Shown here one piece after another: positions 1 to 7,627 of a DNA stretch of 28,147 nt. The DNA comes from JARRNO01 sp037384885 (GTDB lineage Bacteria > Acidobacteriota > UBA4820 > DSQY01), in NCBI GenBank assembly GCA_037384885.1, contig JARRNO010000087.1, positions 1-28,147 of the forward strand. The letters run 5' to 3'. Under the pieces are notes generated by a model. The model was not told the origin of the DNA. It did no database searches and saw only the letters and a list, made by a program, of their open reading frames with translations. A program made the translations under genes and the position numbers. Position 1 is the stretch's first letter; each line of letters starts with the position of its first letter.

Positions 1-413
1 GTTGGCCGATTCCAGCGACCTGGACGACATCGCCGTTGATCGCCGCGGACTCGACTCAACCGACGTTCACAGCGATATCCGGTTCCAACTCGTCGATCGG
101 GAAGCCGTTTTCCTGAACGGAGGCTTTCCGGTGAACTTCGACGGCAGTGTCAACTGTATTCCGACCCGTTACATGCAGCCCACGGCCACAATGATGACGG
201 CGGCGGCGGTGCAGGCCGTTTCGTCGTCTTGCACCGGGCTGGTTGAGCTGAGAAAGGCTTCTGCTCCTGGCTGGACCGTCAATTCAGGGTGGAACTGGGC
301 GGCGAAGCGGAACACTGGCTTCCTCCGCCCTGTCCAGCTAGGAAAGTGCCTATCCGGTAATGACTGCATTCCCGCCGGCAAGGGATGGCCGGCGCCGTTG
401 AAAAGGGGGGTGT
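1..413. other. Window edge, no supportable gene
   Basis: A + strand frame is open from the window edge and runs on into the next gene in a different frame. Its translation has no recognisable motif, and the antisense frames are equally open, as expected for GC-rich DNA. The stretch could hold the tail of a gene truncated by the window edge, but I cannot support one. The last bases contain the purine-rich ribosome binding site of the TPR gene at 414. Confidence 0.4.
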
Positions 414-1484
414 ATGAAAAGGCTTGCTGTTGTCGTTTTGGCTGTATTGCTTTGGGCGCCGGTGTCCCGGATGGCGGCGCAGGAGCCGGCCCAGGCCGCA
501 AAGGCCGTCGCCGAAGAAGGAGTCCGCCTGTACGACCAGGGCCGTTATGAGGAGGCGATTCAGAAATACAACCGGGCGCTCGAGATCGACCCGGGGCTTA
601 CCGCCGTGTTGTACGAGCGGGGCATGACCTACCTCGTTTTGAAAAATTATGACAAGTGCATGGAAGATGCGCGCGCCGGACAAAAGGCATCGGCGTCCCA
701 ACGCGCGTCTTTCTTTTTGCTTGAAGGGCTCTGCTATTCTCAGCAAGGCATTTATGAAAAGGCAGTTGAGACCTTTAATCGCGGGTTGAAAGAATATCCC
801 GGCGACGAACAGCTCCATTTCAATCTCGCCGTCTCCCTGTCCAGGGCCGGCAAGTTCCAGGAAGCGCGGAGCCAATACAAAGAGGTCCTGCGGATCAATC
901 CGGCGCGGGCGAGCGCCATTTACAGCCTTGCCCTCATTTTCCAGCAGAAGAGCTACGACATGCCGGCCCTCTTCATGTATTTGAGGTTCCTGATGGCGGA
1001 GCCGGATACCGAAAGGTCTTCAGCCGCCGTCAACCACATGCTCTCTATTGTCGGCAAGTACTATCCAAAGCAGAAGGGCAAGAACATCAACATCTATTTT
1101 TCCACGGATAATCCGGTGGACGAAGGAGATTTCGGCTCGCTGAGGCTCGCCTTGTCCATCTCGGGGGCAGTGCCGCATGAAGAAAAACAATCCATTGCCG
1201 ATTCTATCGTGAACATGTTGAAAACGACCTTGGAGATTACCGGTGAGCATGATAAGCCGCCTCTGAATCAGACCTTCGTCTGGAAGGAAGCGCTTGCCCC
1301 GCTTATCAACATGCAGCGCGACCACGTACTCGAAGCGTTTCTCTACCGGGAGCTTTCGCTCCGCCGGATTGACGGGGTCCAAAGCTGGCTGGAAGAACAC
1401 ACGAAAGAACAACAGTCGCTGGCGGAGTGGCTGGCCAGACATGATAAGGGAGCGGCGACGCCCATCGTTCTGCCCGCGGAGTGA
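414..1484 (+). CDS. Exported TPR-repeat protein (tandem copy 1)
   Basis: The 356-residue protein has an N-terminal signal peptide (MKRLAVVVLAVLLWAPVSRMAAQ, roughly residues 1-22), so it is probably periplasmic. Residues about 30-190 hold four or five tetratricopeptide repeats. The clearest are EEGVRLYDQGRYEEAIQKYN followed by RALEIDP, and EKAVETFNRGLKEYP. TPR arrays bind protein partners, and the partner is not evident here. Residues about 200-356 are a C-terminal region I do not recognise. The start at 414 is preceded by a GGGGGG-rich ribosome binding site. The next gene (1655) is a full-length paralogue with the same architecture, including matching FVWKEALAPL / FLWKQALSPL and EAFLYRELSL / EAFLYKQMDL segments. 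The function is unknown. It may be an accessory factor for the membrane protein downstream. Confidence 0.9.
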   Translation: MKRLAVVVLAVLLWAPVSRMAAQEPAQAAKAVAEEGVRLYDQGRYEEAIQKYNRALEIDPGLTAVLYERGMTYLVLKNYDKCMEDARAGQKASASQRASFFLLEGLCYSQQGIYEKAVETFNRGLKEYPGDEQLHFNLAVSLSRAGKFQEARSQYKEVLRINPARASAIYSLALIFQQKSYDMPALFMYLRFLMAEPDTERSSAAVNHMLSIVGKYYPKQKGKNINIYFSTDNPVDEGDFGSLRLALSISGAVPHEEKQSIADSIVNMLKTTLEITGEHDKPPLNQTFVWKEALAPLINMQRDHVLEAFLYRELSLRRIDGVQSWLEEHTKEQQSLAEWLARHDKGAATPIVLPAE

Positions 1485-1499
1485 TATCATTCGTTCAAG

Positions 1500-1531
1500 G
1501 GCCGCCTTGGAGAACGAACCCGGCCCGTTCC
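1500..1531 (+). pseudogene. Relic of the 5' end of the downstream membrane-protein gene
   Basis: These 32 bases match 2761-2792 at 29 of 32 positions. The match covers the translation start region (GGCC-CC-TTG-GAG-AAC-GAA) of the membrane-protein gene at 2768. The relic lies just after TPR copy 1, exactly where the real start lies after TPR copy 2. Codons after about the tenth no longer resemble the membrane protein. It marks the right-hand junction of the tandem duplication that created the two TPR genes. Confidence 0.75.
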
Positions 1532-1654
1532 CGCTAAGGGAAACGCAGATTTTTCATCTTCATCTGGACATTCGCGCCCCAAATTCCCCGTCGCCCGGCG
1601 CCGCCGGACTGCGGTCGCCGAGGGTCGCCCGCCCGGATTGTAACGGGAGATTTC

Positions 1655-2731
1655 ATGAAACGTCTTACCGTCGTACTTTTCGCAGCGCTGCTGTGTGCGC
1701 CCGTGTTCCGCGCGGCCGGTCAAGAAACGTCCCGGGACCCGAAGGGCCTGACCCGCGAGGGGGTTCAGCTTTATAACCAGGGGCATTACGGAGAGGCTGT
1801 TCAGAAATTCGACGCCGCGCTTGGGATCGACCCGGGCTTTGCAGAGGCGCTCTACCAGCGCGGGAGGGCCTTTCTGGCGGAAGGTGAGTCTTCAAAATGC
1901 CTGCTGGAGGTGGCTGCGGGGTTGCGGCTTCATTCATCACGACAGGCTGATTTCTATAATCTAGGCGGTTTATGCAGCGTCAAACAGTGGAATTACAAGA
2001 CTGCGCTTCAATTCTTTCAGACCGGGTTGAAGGAATTTCCTCGCAGCGAGAAGCTGCATTTCAACCTGGCCGATTTGGAGTACAAAGCCGGTAAAGACAA
2101 GGAAGCCGTTCGTGAGTACAAACAGGTTCTCTCCTTGAATCCCGGTAATGCATCGGCTGTTTACAACCTGGCCCTGCTGTACCAGAAAAACGGATACTTG
2201 CTGTCCGGCATGTTCATGGACCTTCGCTACTTGATGCTTGAACCGTACTCTGATCGCTCGCAGGCGGCCCGCGTACGATTCCTTTCAGAGATGGTCTCAT
2301 CCCTGCCTAGGGCCAATGGGGGTGGCATCGCTATATCTTTCCCCTCCAACAAGGACGACCGTGAAGGCGACTTCTCTTGCATGGGAGTGGACATGGCCAT
2401 GACGGGCTTGTTCGGCAATGGGGGAAGCCGGTCCATGGCAAACTCCATCGACAACGTGATCCGCCACGCCCTTTTGGTCGCATCTGAATCCAAGAATTCA
2501 AAGCTCAGAAGCACTTTCCTCTGGAAGCAGGCACTGTCGCCTCTCCTCGAATTAAAAGGCGCCCATCTCTTCGAGGCATTTCTGTATAAGCAGATGGACC
2601 TCGCCCATGTCCGCGGGAGCAAAAACTGGCTTAAGCGGCATCGGAGAAAGATGGAGAAGCTTGAGAAGTGGTTCGAGGATCACGGGGCGGCAAGTGGTAG
2701 ACCGGAAGAAGGTGGTATGATCAAGAAATAG
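1655..2731 (+). CDS. Exported TPR-repeat protein (tandem copy 2)
   Basis: This 358-residue protein is a paralogue of the preceding gene. It has an N-terminal signal peptide (residues about 1-22, ending near RAAGQ), TPR repeats from about 30 to 190 (EGVQLYNQGHYGEAVQKFD, YKTALQFFQTGLKEFP, KEAVREYKQVLSLNPGN), then the same unassigned C-terminal domain. The copies are similar throughout but clearly diverged, so the duplication is not recent. The ATG follows a GGGAG ribosome binding site. The membrane-protein gene starts 36 bp downstream and is probably cotranscribed. The function is unknown, and a periplasmic protein-protein interaction role is inferred from the TPRs only. Confidence 0.9.
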   Translation: MKRLTVVLFAALLCAPVFRAAGQETSRDPKGLTREGVQLYNQGHYGEAVQKFDAALGIDPGFAEALYQRGRAFLAEGESSKCLLEVAAGLRLHSSRQADFYNLGGLCSVKQWNYKTALQFFQTGLKEFPRSEKLHFNLADLEYKAGKDKEAVREYKQVLSLNPGNASAVYNLALLYQKNGYLLSGMFMDLRYLMLEPYSDRSQAARVRFLSEMVSSLPRANGGGIAISFPSNKDDREGDFSCMGVDMAMTGLFGNGGSRSMANSIDNVIRHALLVASESKNSKLRSTFLWKQALSPLLELKGAHLFEAFLYKQMDLAHVRGSKNWLKRHRRKMEKLEKWFEDHGAASGRPEEGGMIKK

Positions 2732-2767
2732 CGCGACGTCATGTACTGAATCATCCAGGAGGCCACC

Positions 2768-3487
2768 TTGGAGAACGAAACCGTCCCGTTCCGCACACAC
2801 GCCGTCAAACCTCTCGAATGTTACAGCCGGGGCTGGCTGCTCATCAAGGACCAGTACTGGCTCTTCCTGCTCATCAACTTGGTCGGCATGTTCATCGGTA
2901 GCGCCGTCCCGCTGGGGATTCTCATGGGGCCCATGATGTGCGGCATTTATTTCTGCCTGTTCACCAAGGCGGATGGGAAAGCGGTCTCCTTCGACCTGCT
3001 TTTCAAGGGGTTTTCCTATTTTGTGGAAAGCCTTCTGGCGACGCTGATGATGATCGTCCCCATGCTGATCCTCGTCATTCCGCTTTTCATCGCTTTCATC
3101 GTCTATCTTTCGTTGGCGGCACACGCCGTCGCTTCGAGGAACTCGCCGGGCCCCCTCTTCGCGTCAATGATCGGAGGCGAATTCCTCATGGTGGCGGTTT
3201 TGATCCTGTTCTCCTCCATCATCGGGCTCTTCTTCGTCTTCGCCTACCCCCTCATCGTGGATCGCGGACTCAAGGCCTGGCCGGCCGTCAAGATGAGCTT
3301 TCGCGGCGCCTGGCACAATCTCGGGGGGATGATCGTTCTCATCCTGCTGAATCTGCTCCTCGGCTTCGCCGGCATGCTTTTCTGTTATGTGGGCGTCTTC
3401 TTCGTAGGGCCTGTCCTGATCGCCGCCCTTTTTTCGGCCTACCGGCAGGTGTTCGGAGAGAGCAAGGGGTTGGAAGCACCGGCCTGA
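2768..3487 (+). CDS. Polytopic inner-membrane protein of unknown function
   Basis: The 239-residue protein has about five to six hydrophobic segments: roughly 28-58, 85-118, 138-165, and 183-225 as two spans. The charged loop near 165-183 includes VDRGLKAWPAVKMSFRGAWH. That LKAWPAVKxSF segment is typical of uncharacterised integral-membrane families related to DUF975/YciC-like proteins, but I cannot assign one firmly. The start is TTG at 2768, chosen because AGGAGG lies 5 nt upstream and no ATG is as well placed. It follows TPR copy 2 by 36 bp. A broken copy of its first codons lies after TPR copy 1. The role is unknown. Confidence 0.85.
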   Translation: MENETVPFRTHAVKPLECYSRGWLLIKDQYWLFLLINLVGMFIGSAVPLGILMGPMMCGIYFCLFTKADGKAVSFDLLFKGFSYFVESLLATLMMIVPMLILVIPLFIAFIVYLSLAAHAVASRNSPGPLFASMIGGEFLMVAVLILFSSIIGLFFVFAYPLIVDRGLKAWPAVKMSFRGAWHNLGGMIVLILLNLLLGFAGMLFCYVGVFFVGPVLIAALFSAYRQVFGESKGLEAPA

Positions 3488-3535
3488 TCCAAAGCAGCCC
3501 AGGCGTGTTCAGAGCCCTGGAGGACAGGAGGTTTC

Positions 3536-4504
3536 ATGCCCGATAATCCTCTTCACGTCGTCACGGGCGCTTTCGGCTATTCGGGCCGGTACATCGCCCG
3601 GCGGCTGCTGGACCGGAATGTCAGGGTGCGTACGCTGACCCATTCCCCCAACCGGCCGAACGCTTTCGAGGGGAAGGTCGAGACTTTCCCCTACCATTTT
3701 GAGAATGAGGCCGCGCTCGTCGAGTCACTGGAGGGCGCGGCCGTTTTGTACAATACCTACTGGGTCCGGTTCGACCACCGCGACTTCACCCATTCGGCAG
3801 CCGTGGAAAATACCCTGAAGCTGTTCGCTGCCGCGCAAAAGGCGGGTGTGAAGCGGGTCGTTCACATCAGCATCACCAACCCCTCGCTGGATTCCGATCT
3901 CCCGTATTTTCGCGGCAAGGCGGAACTGGAAGCGGCATTGCGCCAATCCGGACTTTCTTATGCCATTTTGCGGCCCGCCGTGCTCTTCGGTCGCGAAGAT
4001 ATTCTCATCAACAACATCGCGTGGATGCTCCGGCGCTTTCCCGTCTTCGGCGTCTTCGGGGACGGCCGCTACAAACTGCAGCCTATCTACGTGGACGATC
4101 TCGCGAAGCTGGCGGTGGAAGCCGGAGAATCCGCCGAGGGTTTTACGCAGGATGCCATCGGTCCCGACACGTTTACCTACCGGGAACTCGTGAAGGGCAT
4201 CGGCGCGGCGATCGGCCGCCGCCGTCCCATTCTTTCCATGCCGCCGTCCATCGGTCTTCTTCTCTCGAAGCTGATCGGTTGGGCGGTCCGTGACGTGGTG
4301 GTCACTCGTGAGGAGATCCGCGGTCTCAGGGAGAACAGGCTTTATACGCCTTCGCCGCCGGCCGGAAGGACCCGCCTGATGGAATGGGCGGCAGAGCATG
4401 CCGGAGACCTCGGCCGGTACTATTCGAGCGAACTGGCGCGGCGAAGAAATCGCGACGCTTCCTACGAGGCGCTGCGCGCAAAAAGAAAGGAGAGCCACCC
4501 GTGA
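3536..4504 (+). CDS. NmrA-like NAD(P)-binding protein (atypical SDR)
   Basis: The 322-residue protein has an N-terminal Rossmann fold with the dinucleotide-binding motif TGAFGYSG (residues about 11-18), followed by R-V-R-T-L-T-H-S, typical of NADP-preferring atypical short-chain dehydrogenases. GVKRVVHIS near 105-113 and YFRGKAELE near 124-132 (a YxxxK-like pair) fit the NmrA / complex-I 39-kDa-subunit-like group, as does LQPIYVDDLA near 185. Such proteins are epimerases, reductases or redox sensors, and the substrate cannot be read from sequence. AGGAGG lies 5 nt before the ATG. The stop overlaps the GTG of the next gene (GTGA), implying translational coupling. Confidence 0.88.
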   Translation: MPDNPLHVVTGAFGYSGRYIARRLLDRNVRVRTLTHSPNRPNAFEGKVETFPYHFENEAALVESLEGAAVLYNTYWVRFDHRDFTHSAAVENTLKLFAAAQKAGVKRVVHISITNPSLDSDLPYFRGKAELEAALRQSGLSYAILRPAVLFGREDILINNIAWMLRRFPVFGVFGDGRYKLQPIYVDDLAKLAVEAGESAEGFTQDAIGPDTFTYRELVKGIGAAIGRRRPILSMPPSIGLLLSKLIGWAVRDVVVTREEIRGLRENRLYTPSPPAGRTRLMEWAAEHAGDLGRYYSSELARRRNRDASYEALRAKRKESHP

Positions 4505-4869
4505 TCGTCCCTCTTCCTGACGTGCACATGGGGATGGGACTGGCGGCATTGCTGGTATCGATTCCGCTGGTGCTGCGCAAGATTCCCATGACCCGCTGGT
4601 ACGGCATTCGCGTGCAGAGGGCCTTCCTGTCGGAAGCGCTCTGGTATGACATCAACGCATATGGCGGTAAGTGGTTTTTCGCCTTCGGCCTTTTCCTGTT
4701 CGCCTTCGGCGCGGTGGGCCGCCGGTTCGCACCGCCTCCCACCAGCCCGTGGGCGCCGGTTTACTTCGTGATCCCGCTGCTGGCAATCATTCCCGCGATT
4801 CTCCTGATCAACGGCTATGCGAAGCGCCTGCCGTCCAGGGACGAATTCAAAGACGTCCGCCCGGAATAA
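4501..4869 (+). CDS. SdpI/YfhL-family membrane protein
   Basis: The 122-residue protein has three hydrophobic segments (about 10-24, 57-74, 87-105). The segment IPMTRWYGIRVQRAFLSEAL followed by WYDINAYGGK is the signature of the SdpI domain (usually P-N-x-W-Y-G-x-R-x-x-x-x-x-S-x-x-x-W-Y-x-x-N). SdpI of Bacillus gives immunity to the SdpC toxin and signals to a repressor, but most family members outside Bacillus have no known role. I chose the GTG at 4501 because AAGGAG precedes it and it overlaps the upstream stop. The reading frame extends further upstream, but only through sequence that encodes the preceding protein. Confidence 0.82.
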   Translation: MIVPLPDVHMGMGLAALLVSIPLVLRKIPMTRWYGIRVQRAFLSEALWYDINAYGGKWFFAFGLFLFAFGAVGRRFAPPPTSPWAPVYFVIPLLAIIPAILLINGYAKRLPSRDEFKDVRPE

Positions 4870-4981
4870 GCAACCGCCGCCGGCCGGGTGAAAGTCTTCG
4901 GGCGGAATGTGGCTTCAGATGGAAAAGGAGGGAGTGTTGAAGATTCAGCGGCAAGGGCCGGCTCAGAGGAAGGAGGGGGCT

Positions 4982-5422
4982 TTGCAGAACCGCACCAAAT
5001 TCTGGCACGGCTGGCTAATGGTCATGTCTGCGGCGGTCATGGTGTTCGGATCCCTCATGATGCTGGCGCCGGAACTCACACGCAACCTTTTCAGCGTGCT
5101 GCTCTATTCGGCTTCGGGAAGGATCGACGGACTCGACCCCGAGGCGGTCCGCTACATCACGCTGGCCCACGGCGTACTCGGCGCAGTCATGTTCGCCTGG
5201 GGCCTTGCGATCTTTCTCATCCTTTCGGGAGTTTTTCGTCGCGAGAGGAGAAAAGCCTGGAACATCATCGCCCTCTCGCTGGCCGCATGGTATCTCCCCG
5301 ACACCCTCTTTTCCCTGTGGACCGGGTTCTGGCAGAACGCCCTTCTCAACACCGTTCTGGCCGCGCTCTTCGCCCTTCCGCTGGCCGTCCTCCACCGCCG
5401 GACCGAGAGGGAACTCCCTTGA
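4982..5422 (+). CDS. Small integral-membrane protein, unknown function
   Basis: The 146-residue protein has four hydrophobic segments (roughly 9-28, 54-76, 88-108, 112-130). An intervening stretch reads LDPEAVRYITLAHGVLGAVM, resembling small DoxX/DUF4345-like four-helix membrane proteins without a firm match. The start is uncertain. TTG at 4982 has AGGAGG 5 nt upstream. TTG at 4937 has an equally good AGGAGG, and ATGs at 4907 and 4919 are in frame. I prefer 4982 because the extra N-terminal residues are low-complexity and polar. It sits 112 bp after the SdpI-like gene. Confidence 0.7.
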   Translation: MQNRTKFWHGWLMVMSAAVMVFGSLMMLAPELTRNLFSVLLYSASGRIDGLDPEAVRYITLAHGVLGAVMFAWGLAIFLILSGVFRRERRKAWNIIALSLAAWYLPDTLFSLWTGFWQNALLNTVLAALFALPLAVLHRRTERELP

Positions 5423-5604
5423 TCGCCTGGCAGGGACGGCGGGGCTCTGATCGGAATGTTTGCACTCGTCGGGGAAATGAAGCTCGCCGAGGTGGCGCAG
5501 GCTATATTGAGACACTAGCAGGCCGGACGGGCGCAAGTCCCCCCTTCGCCACTGAGTGATGAGCATAAACGAAAAGGCGTTCTGACCCATTGAGGGAGGG
5601 ATTC
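5423..5604 (+). other. Short intergenic stretch with a possible folded segment
   Basis: There is no gene here. Bases 5492-5497 (GTGGCG) pair with 5547-5552 (CGCCAC), enclosing an inner GGAC/GTCC hairpin. This gives a 61-nt foldable segment between two genes. TATATT at about 5503 could be a -10 element for the lipoprotein gene, but no good -35 is visible. GAGGGAGG before 5605 is that gene's ribosome binding site. Confidence 0.3.
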
Positions 5605-6069
5605 ATGAAAAGACTCGTATCCTGCCTTGTTTTACTTCTTGTCATTCCGGCGCTCTTCGGCTGCGCGGCGGGAACTGCGAAAAAGCCGGCAAGCGCTCAC
5701 AGTCAGGCACAAGCGCCCGTCGAAGCGGGGGCATTCACAATTTCACTGGGACAGGTCCAAACGGTTTACCTGGATAGGGAGGGCAGCCACTACAAGATTC
5801 TACGGGTTCGAGAGGGCGAATTCAAAGACGCGAACTCCGTGGTGTTCGATTATTCACAGGTGACCGACATGGGACCGAGGCCCATGCAGATCCTGAAGGT
5901 CGTCAGCCGGCTCCCGTCCCCGTTCATGACCTACGACTGCTACCAGATCCTCGGCGACACGATGAGAAAGACATCCATACTCGGTGCTCTGCAAAACGTC
6001 CCGACCATGGAGACGTGGACCGACGGGGTTCGGAGCCTGAAAATAGAAAATATCAGAGACGCGACATAA
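5605..6069 (+). CDS. Putative lipoprotein, unknown function
   Basis: The 154-residue protein has a type II signal peptide: MKR, then a hydrophobic stretch, ending in the lipobox L-F-G-C with the lipidated cysteine near residue 20. Asp does not follow the Cys, so outer-membrane sorting is likely. The mature protein is about 134 residues with no domain I recognise. The ATG at 5605 was chosen over the in-frame TTG at 5590 because GAGGGAGG lies just upstream. A strong intrinsic terminator follows, so this gene ends its transcription unit. Confidence 0.82.
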   Translation: MKRLVSCLVLLLVIPALFGCAAGTAKKPASAHSQAQAPVEAGAFTISLGQVQTVYLDREGSHYKILRVREGEFKDANSVVFDYSQVTDMGPRPMQILKVVSRLPSPFMTYDCYQILGDTMRKTSILGALQNVPTMETWTDGVRSLKIENIRDAT

Positions 6070-6092
6070 ACGCCTTTTCTATCCGAGACCAC

Positions 6093-6126
6093 ACCCGCCT
6101 TTCGTTCATGAAAGGCGGGTATTTTT
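6093..6126 (+). terminator. Rho-independent terminator
   Basis: A perfect 10-bp stem (ACCCGCCTTT / AAAGGCGGGT) with an 8-nt loop is followed directly by ATTTTTGTGT. It lies 23 bp after the lipoprotein stop codon. It is the clearest intrinsic terminator in the window. Confidence 0.92.
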
Positions 6127-6161
6127 GTGTCCGCTCTGAGACGGCGCCGGCTCGCCCGGCG

Positions 6162-6190
6162 TTGACATGGGCCGGGCCTGGGGTCATACT
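6162..6190 (+). promoter_or_regulatory. Sigma-70-type promoter for the rhombotarget/rhombosortase pair
   Basis: A perfect TTGACA (6162-6167) is followed after 17 bp by CATACT (6185-6190, 4 of 6 matches to TATAAT). It lies directly downstream of the terminator at 6093 and about 115 bp before the GTG of the lipoprotein gene. Transcription from it would give a leader of roughly 105-110 nt. Confidence 0.65.
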
Positions 6191-6305
6191 TTTCTCCTGA
6201 TCATACACACTCTTGACGTGCGCCCAGGCCGGCGGCGTTTGTCTACCTTGACCATGGCTGACGTTTCCGGCCGGTGCGGCACGAACAAAAAGATCGAGGG
6301 GGCAA

Positions 6306-7052
6306 GTGACGAGACCATGGCGACTTCTTTTTTCGTCGGTTGCGCTGGGAGCAGTCCTGTTTGCGTTTGCCGGCTGCGCCGGTCTATTCGGCAATAACAA
6401 GGTGCAGCATTCGAGCAGCCTGGTGGATTACCTCTATCCGGGCAAGCGACAGAAGGTGAAGCCCTCGATCCCCCACCTGGATCTTCCCTTGAGCGTAGGC
6501 CTCGCTTTCGTACCGGCAAACACCCGGGATCTGCAATTTAATGAAAAAGCCAAAATGGACCTGATGGACCGCATTTCCAAGGAATTCAAGAAGATACCTT
6601 TTGTGCACGACATCCAGGTGATTCCCACGGCCCAGTACACAAATGAGGGGGTTTCCTCGCTGGCCTACTGGACCATCGTGGGAGCCTGGATCGTCAGGGG
6701 CGAGAAGAACGATACCGACACGCTCATGGACGCCGCCGTTTTCGATATTCCGAGCCGCAAGCTCCTATTCCGGGCCCCGGGAACGAGCGAGATCAAAGGC
6801 AAGGCGACCCCGGTGAATCTGGACAAGCAGCTTCGCGTCGATTCCGAGGCCGGCTTCCGGGAGGCGTCCGCGGCGTTGGTCAAGAATCTCCAGACTTCCC
6901 TGGATGCCTTCAAAAAGAAGGTGAAGGAACAGCCGAAGGAATACGTGATCACCCACAAGGAAGGGTACGGCGGCGGCGCTCTGGGCCCGGTGGTCTCGAT
7001 CCTGCTGCTTGTGTTGGGCGGTCTGGGATTGTGGCTCGGCCGGAGAACGTGA
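6306..7052 (+). CDS. Rhombotarget lipoprotein (rhombosortase substrate)
   Basis: The 248-residue protein carries sorting signals at both ends. The N terminus is a lipoprotein signal peptide with lipobox F-A-G-C (Cys near residue 24). The C terminus has the tripartite GlyGly-CTERM layout: G-Y-G-G-G, then a hydrophobic helix (PVVSILLLVLGGLGLWL), then Arg-Arg. This matches the family known as rhombotarget lipoprotein, which is encoded beside its processing rhombosortase. The middle part (about 60-215) includes NEKAKMDLMDRISKEFKK and DIQVIPTAQY and has no enzymatic motif I recognise. The start is GTG with a GGGGG-rich ribosome binding site. The stop overlaps the next start (GTGA). It is presumably lipid-anchored after its C-terminal helix is cleaved. 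Confidence 0.88.
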   Translation: MTRPWRLLFSSVALGAVLFAFAGCAGLFGNNKVQHSSSLVDYLYPGKRQKVKPSIPHLDLPLSVGLAFVPANTRDLQFNEKAKMDLMDRISKEFKKIPFVHDIQVIPTAQYTNEGVSSLAYWTIVGAWIVRGEKNDTDTLMDAAVFDIPSRKLLFRAPGTSEIKGKATPVNLDKQLRVDSEAGFREASAALVKNLQTSLDAFKKKVKEQPKEYVITHKEGYGGGALGPVVSILLLVLGGLGLWLGRRT

Positions 7053-7624
7053 AGAAGAGATTCCCGTTCGTCACTCTGTCGGTTACGCTGGCCGCGCTTG
7101 TGGTCTACGCCGTGCCGGGGCTGAGCGCATGGCTCGTTTACAACCGGACCGAGATTCTGCGGGGTGAGTGGTGGCGGCTGTTCACCGCTCCCCTGGTCCA
7201 CTTTTCCTCAAGCCATCTTTTCTGGGACGCGCTGGTCTTCGCAGGAGCGGGCACGGCCGTCGAATGGCTTGGCTACCGTCGTTTCTGGCTTGCCTGCACC
7301 GTTGCGGCCTTTCTACCCGGGCTGTATTACCTGGCCTTCAAGCCGCACCTGCTGGTATACGGCGGTCTGTCGGGCCTGTCGACCGGGGCGGTGGTCTACT
7401 TGGCCCTTCATCGCGCGAAGCGCGGCGGGTGGGAAAGCGCGGCCTGGACCGCCGTGCTTGTCTTGGTGGCGGCTAAAATCGCCGTGGAAGCCGGACTCCA
7501 CCACGCCATCTTTGCGAGGGCGGGAGCCCAACCTTTTCCAGTGCTGCCGTCGGCGCACATAGCCGGATGCCTGGGCGCCTGCGCCGCCTTTATTGTGGAT
7601 CTGTTGAAAAAGAGTCCGGCCTGA
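7049..7624 (+). CDS. Rhombosortase (rhomboid-family intramembrane serine protease)
   Basis: The 191-residue polytopic protein has about six transmembrane helices. Rhomboid motifs are present: the loop-1 W-R-L-F-T segment near 42-46, H-F-S-S-S-H near 51-56, the nucleophile motif G-L-S-G (Ser near 108) and the histidine of S-A-H-I-A-G (near 170). Rhombosortases cleave GlyGly-CTERM proteins, and a typical target is the gene immediately upstream. The start is GTG at 7049, giving a 4-bp overlap with the lipoprotein stop and a GGAG ribosome binding site. An in-frame GTG at 7031 is possible but lacks a site. The short length and the neighbouring substrate distinguish it from GlpG-type rhomboids. Confidence 0.9.
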   Translation: MKKRFPFVTLSVTLAALVVYAVPGLSAWLVYNRTEILRGEWWRLFTAPLVHFSSSHLFWDALVFAGAGTAVEWLGYRRFWLACTVAAFLPGLYYLAFKPHLLVYGGLSGLSTGAVVYLALHRAKRGGWESAAWTAVLVLVAAKIAVEAGLHHAIFARAGAQPFPVLPSAHIAGCLGACAAFIVDLLKKSPA

Positions 7625-7627
7625 AGA

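Noticed and set aside
2..550. Open frame from the window edge into the first TPR gene
   Set aside because: It overlaps the TPR gene's start, has no recognisable family and could be random. A truncated gene cannot be excluded.
5492..5552. Possible tRNA-like or riboswitch fold before the lipoprotein gene
   Set aside because: Only a 6-bp closing stem and one short hairpin. No T-loop GTTCRA, anticodon arm or known riboswitch motif.
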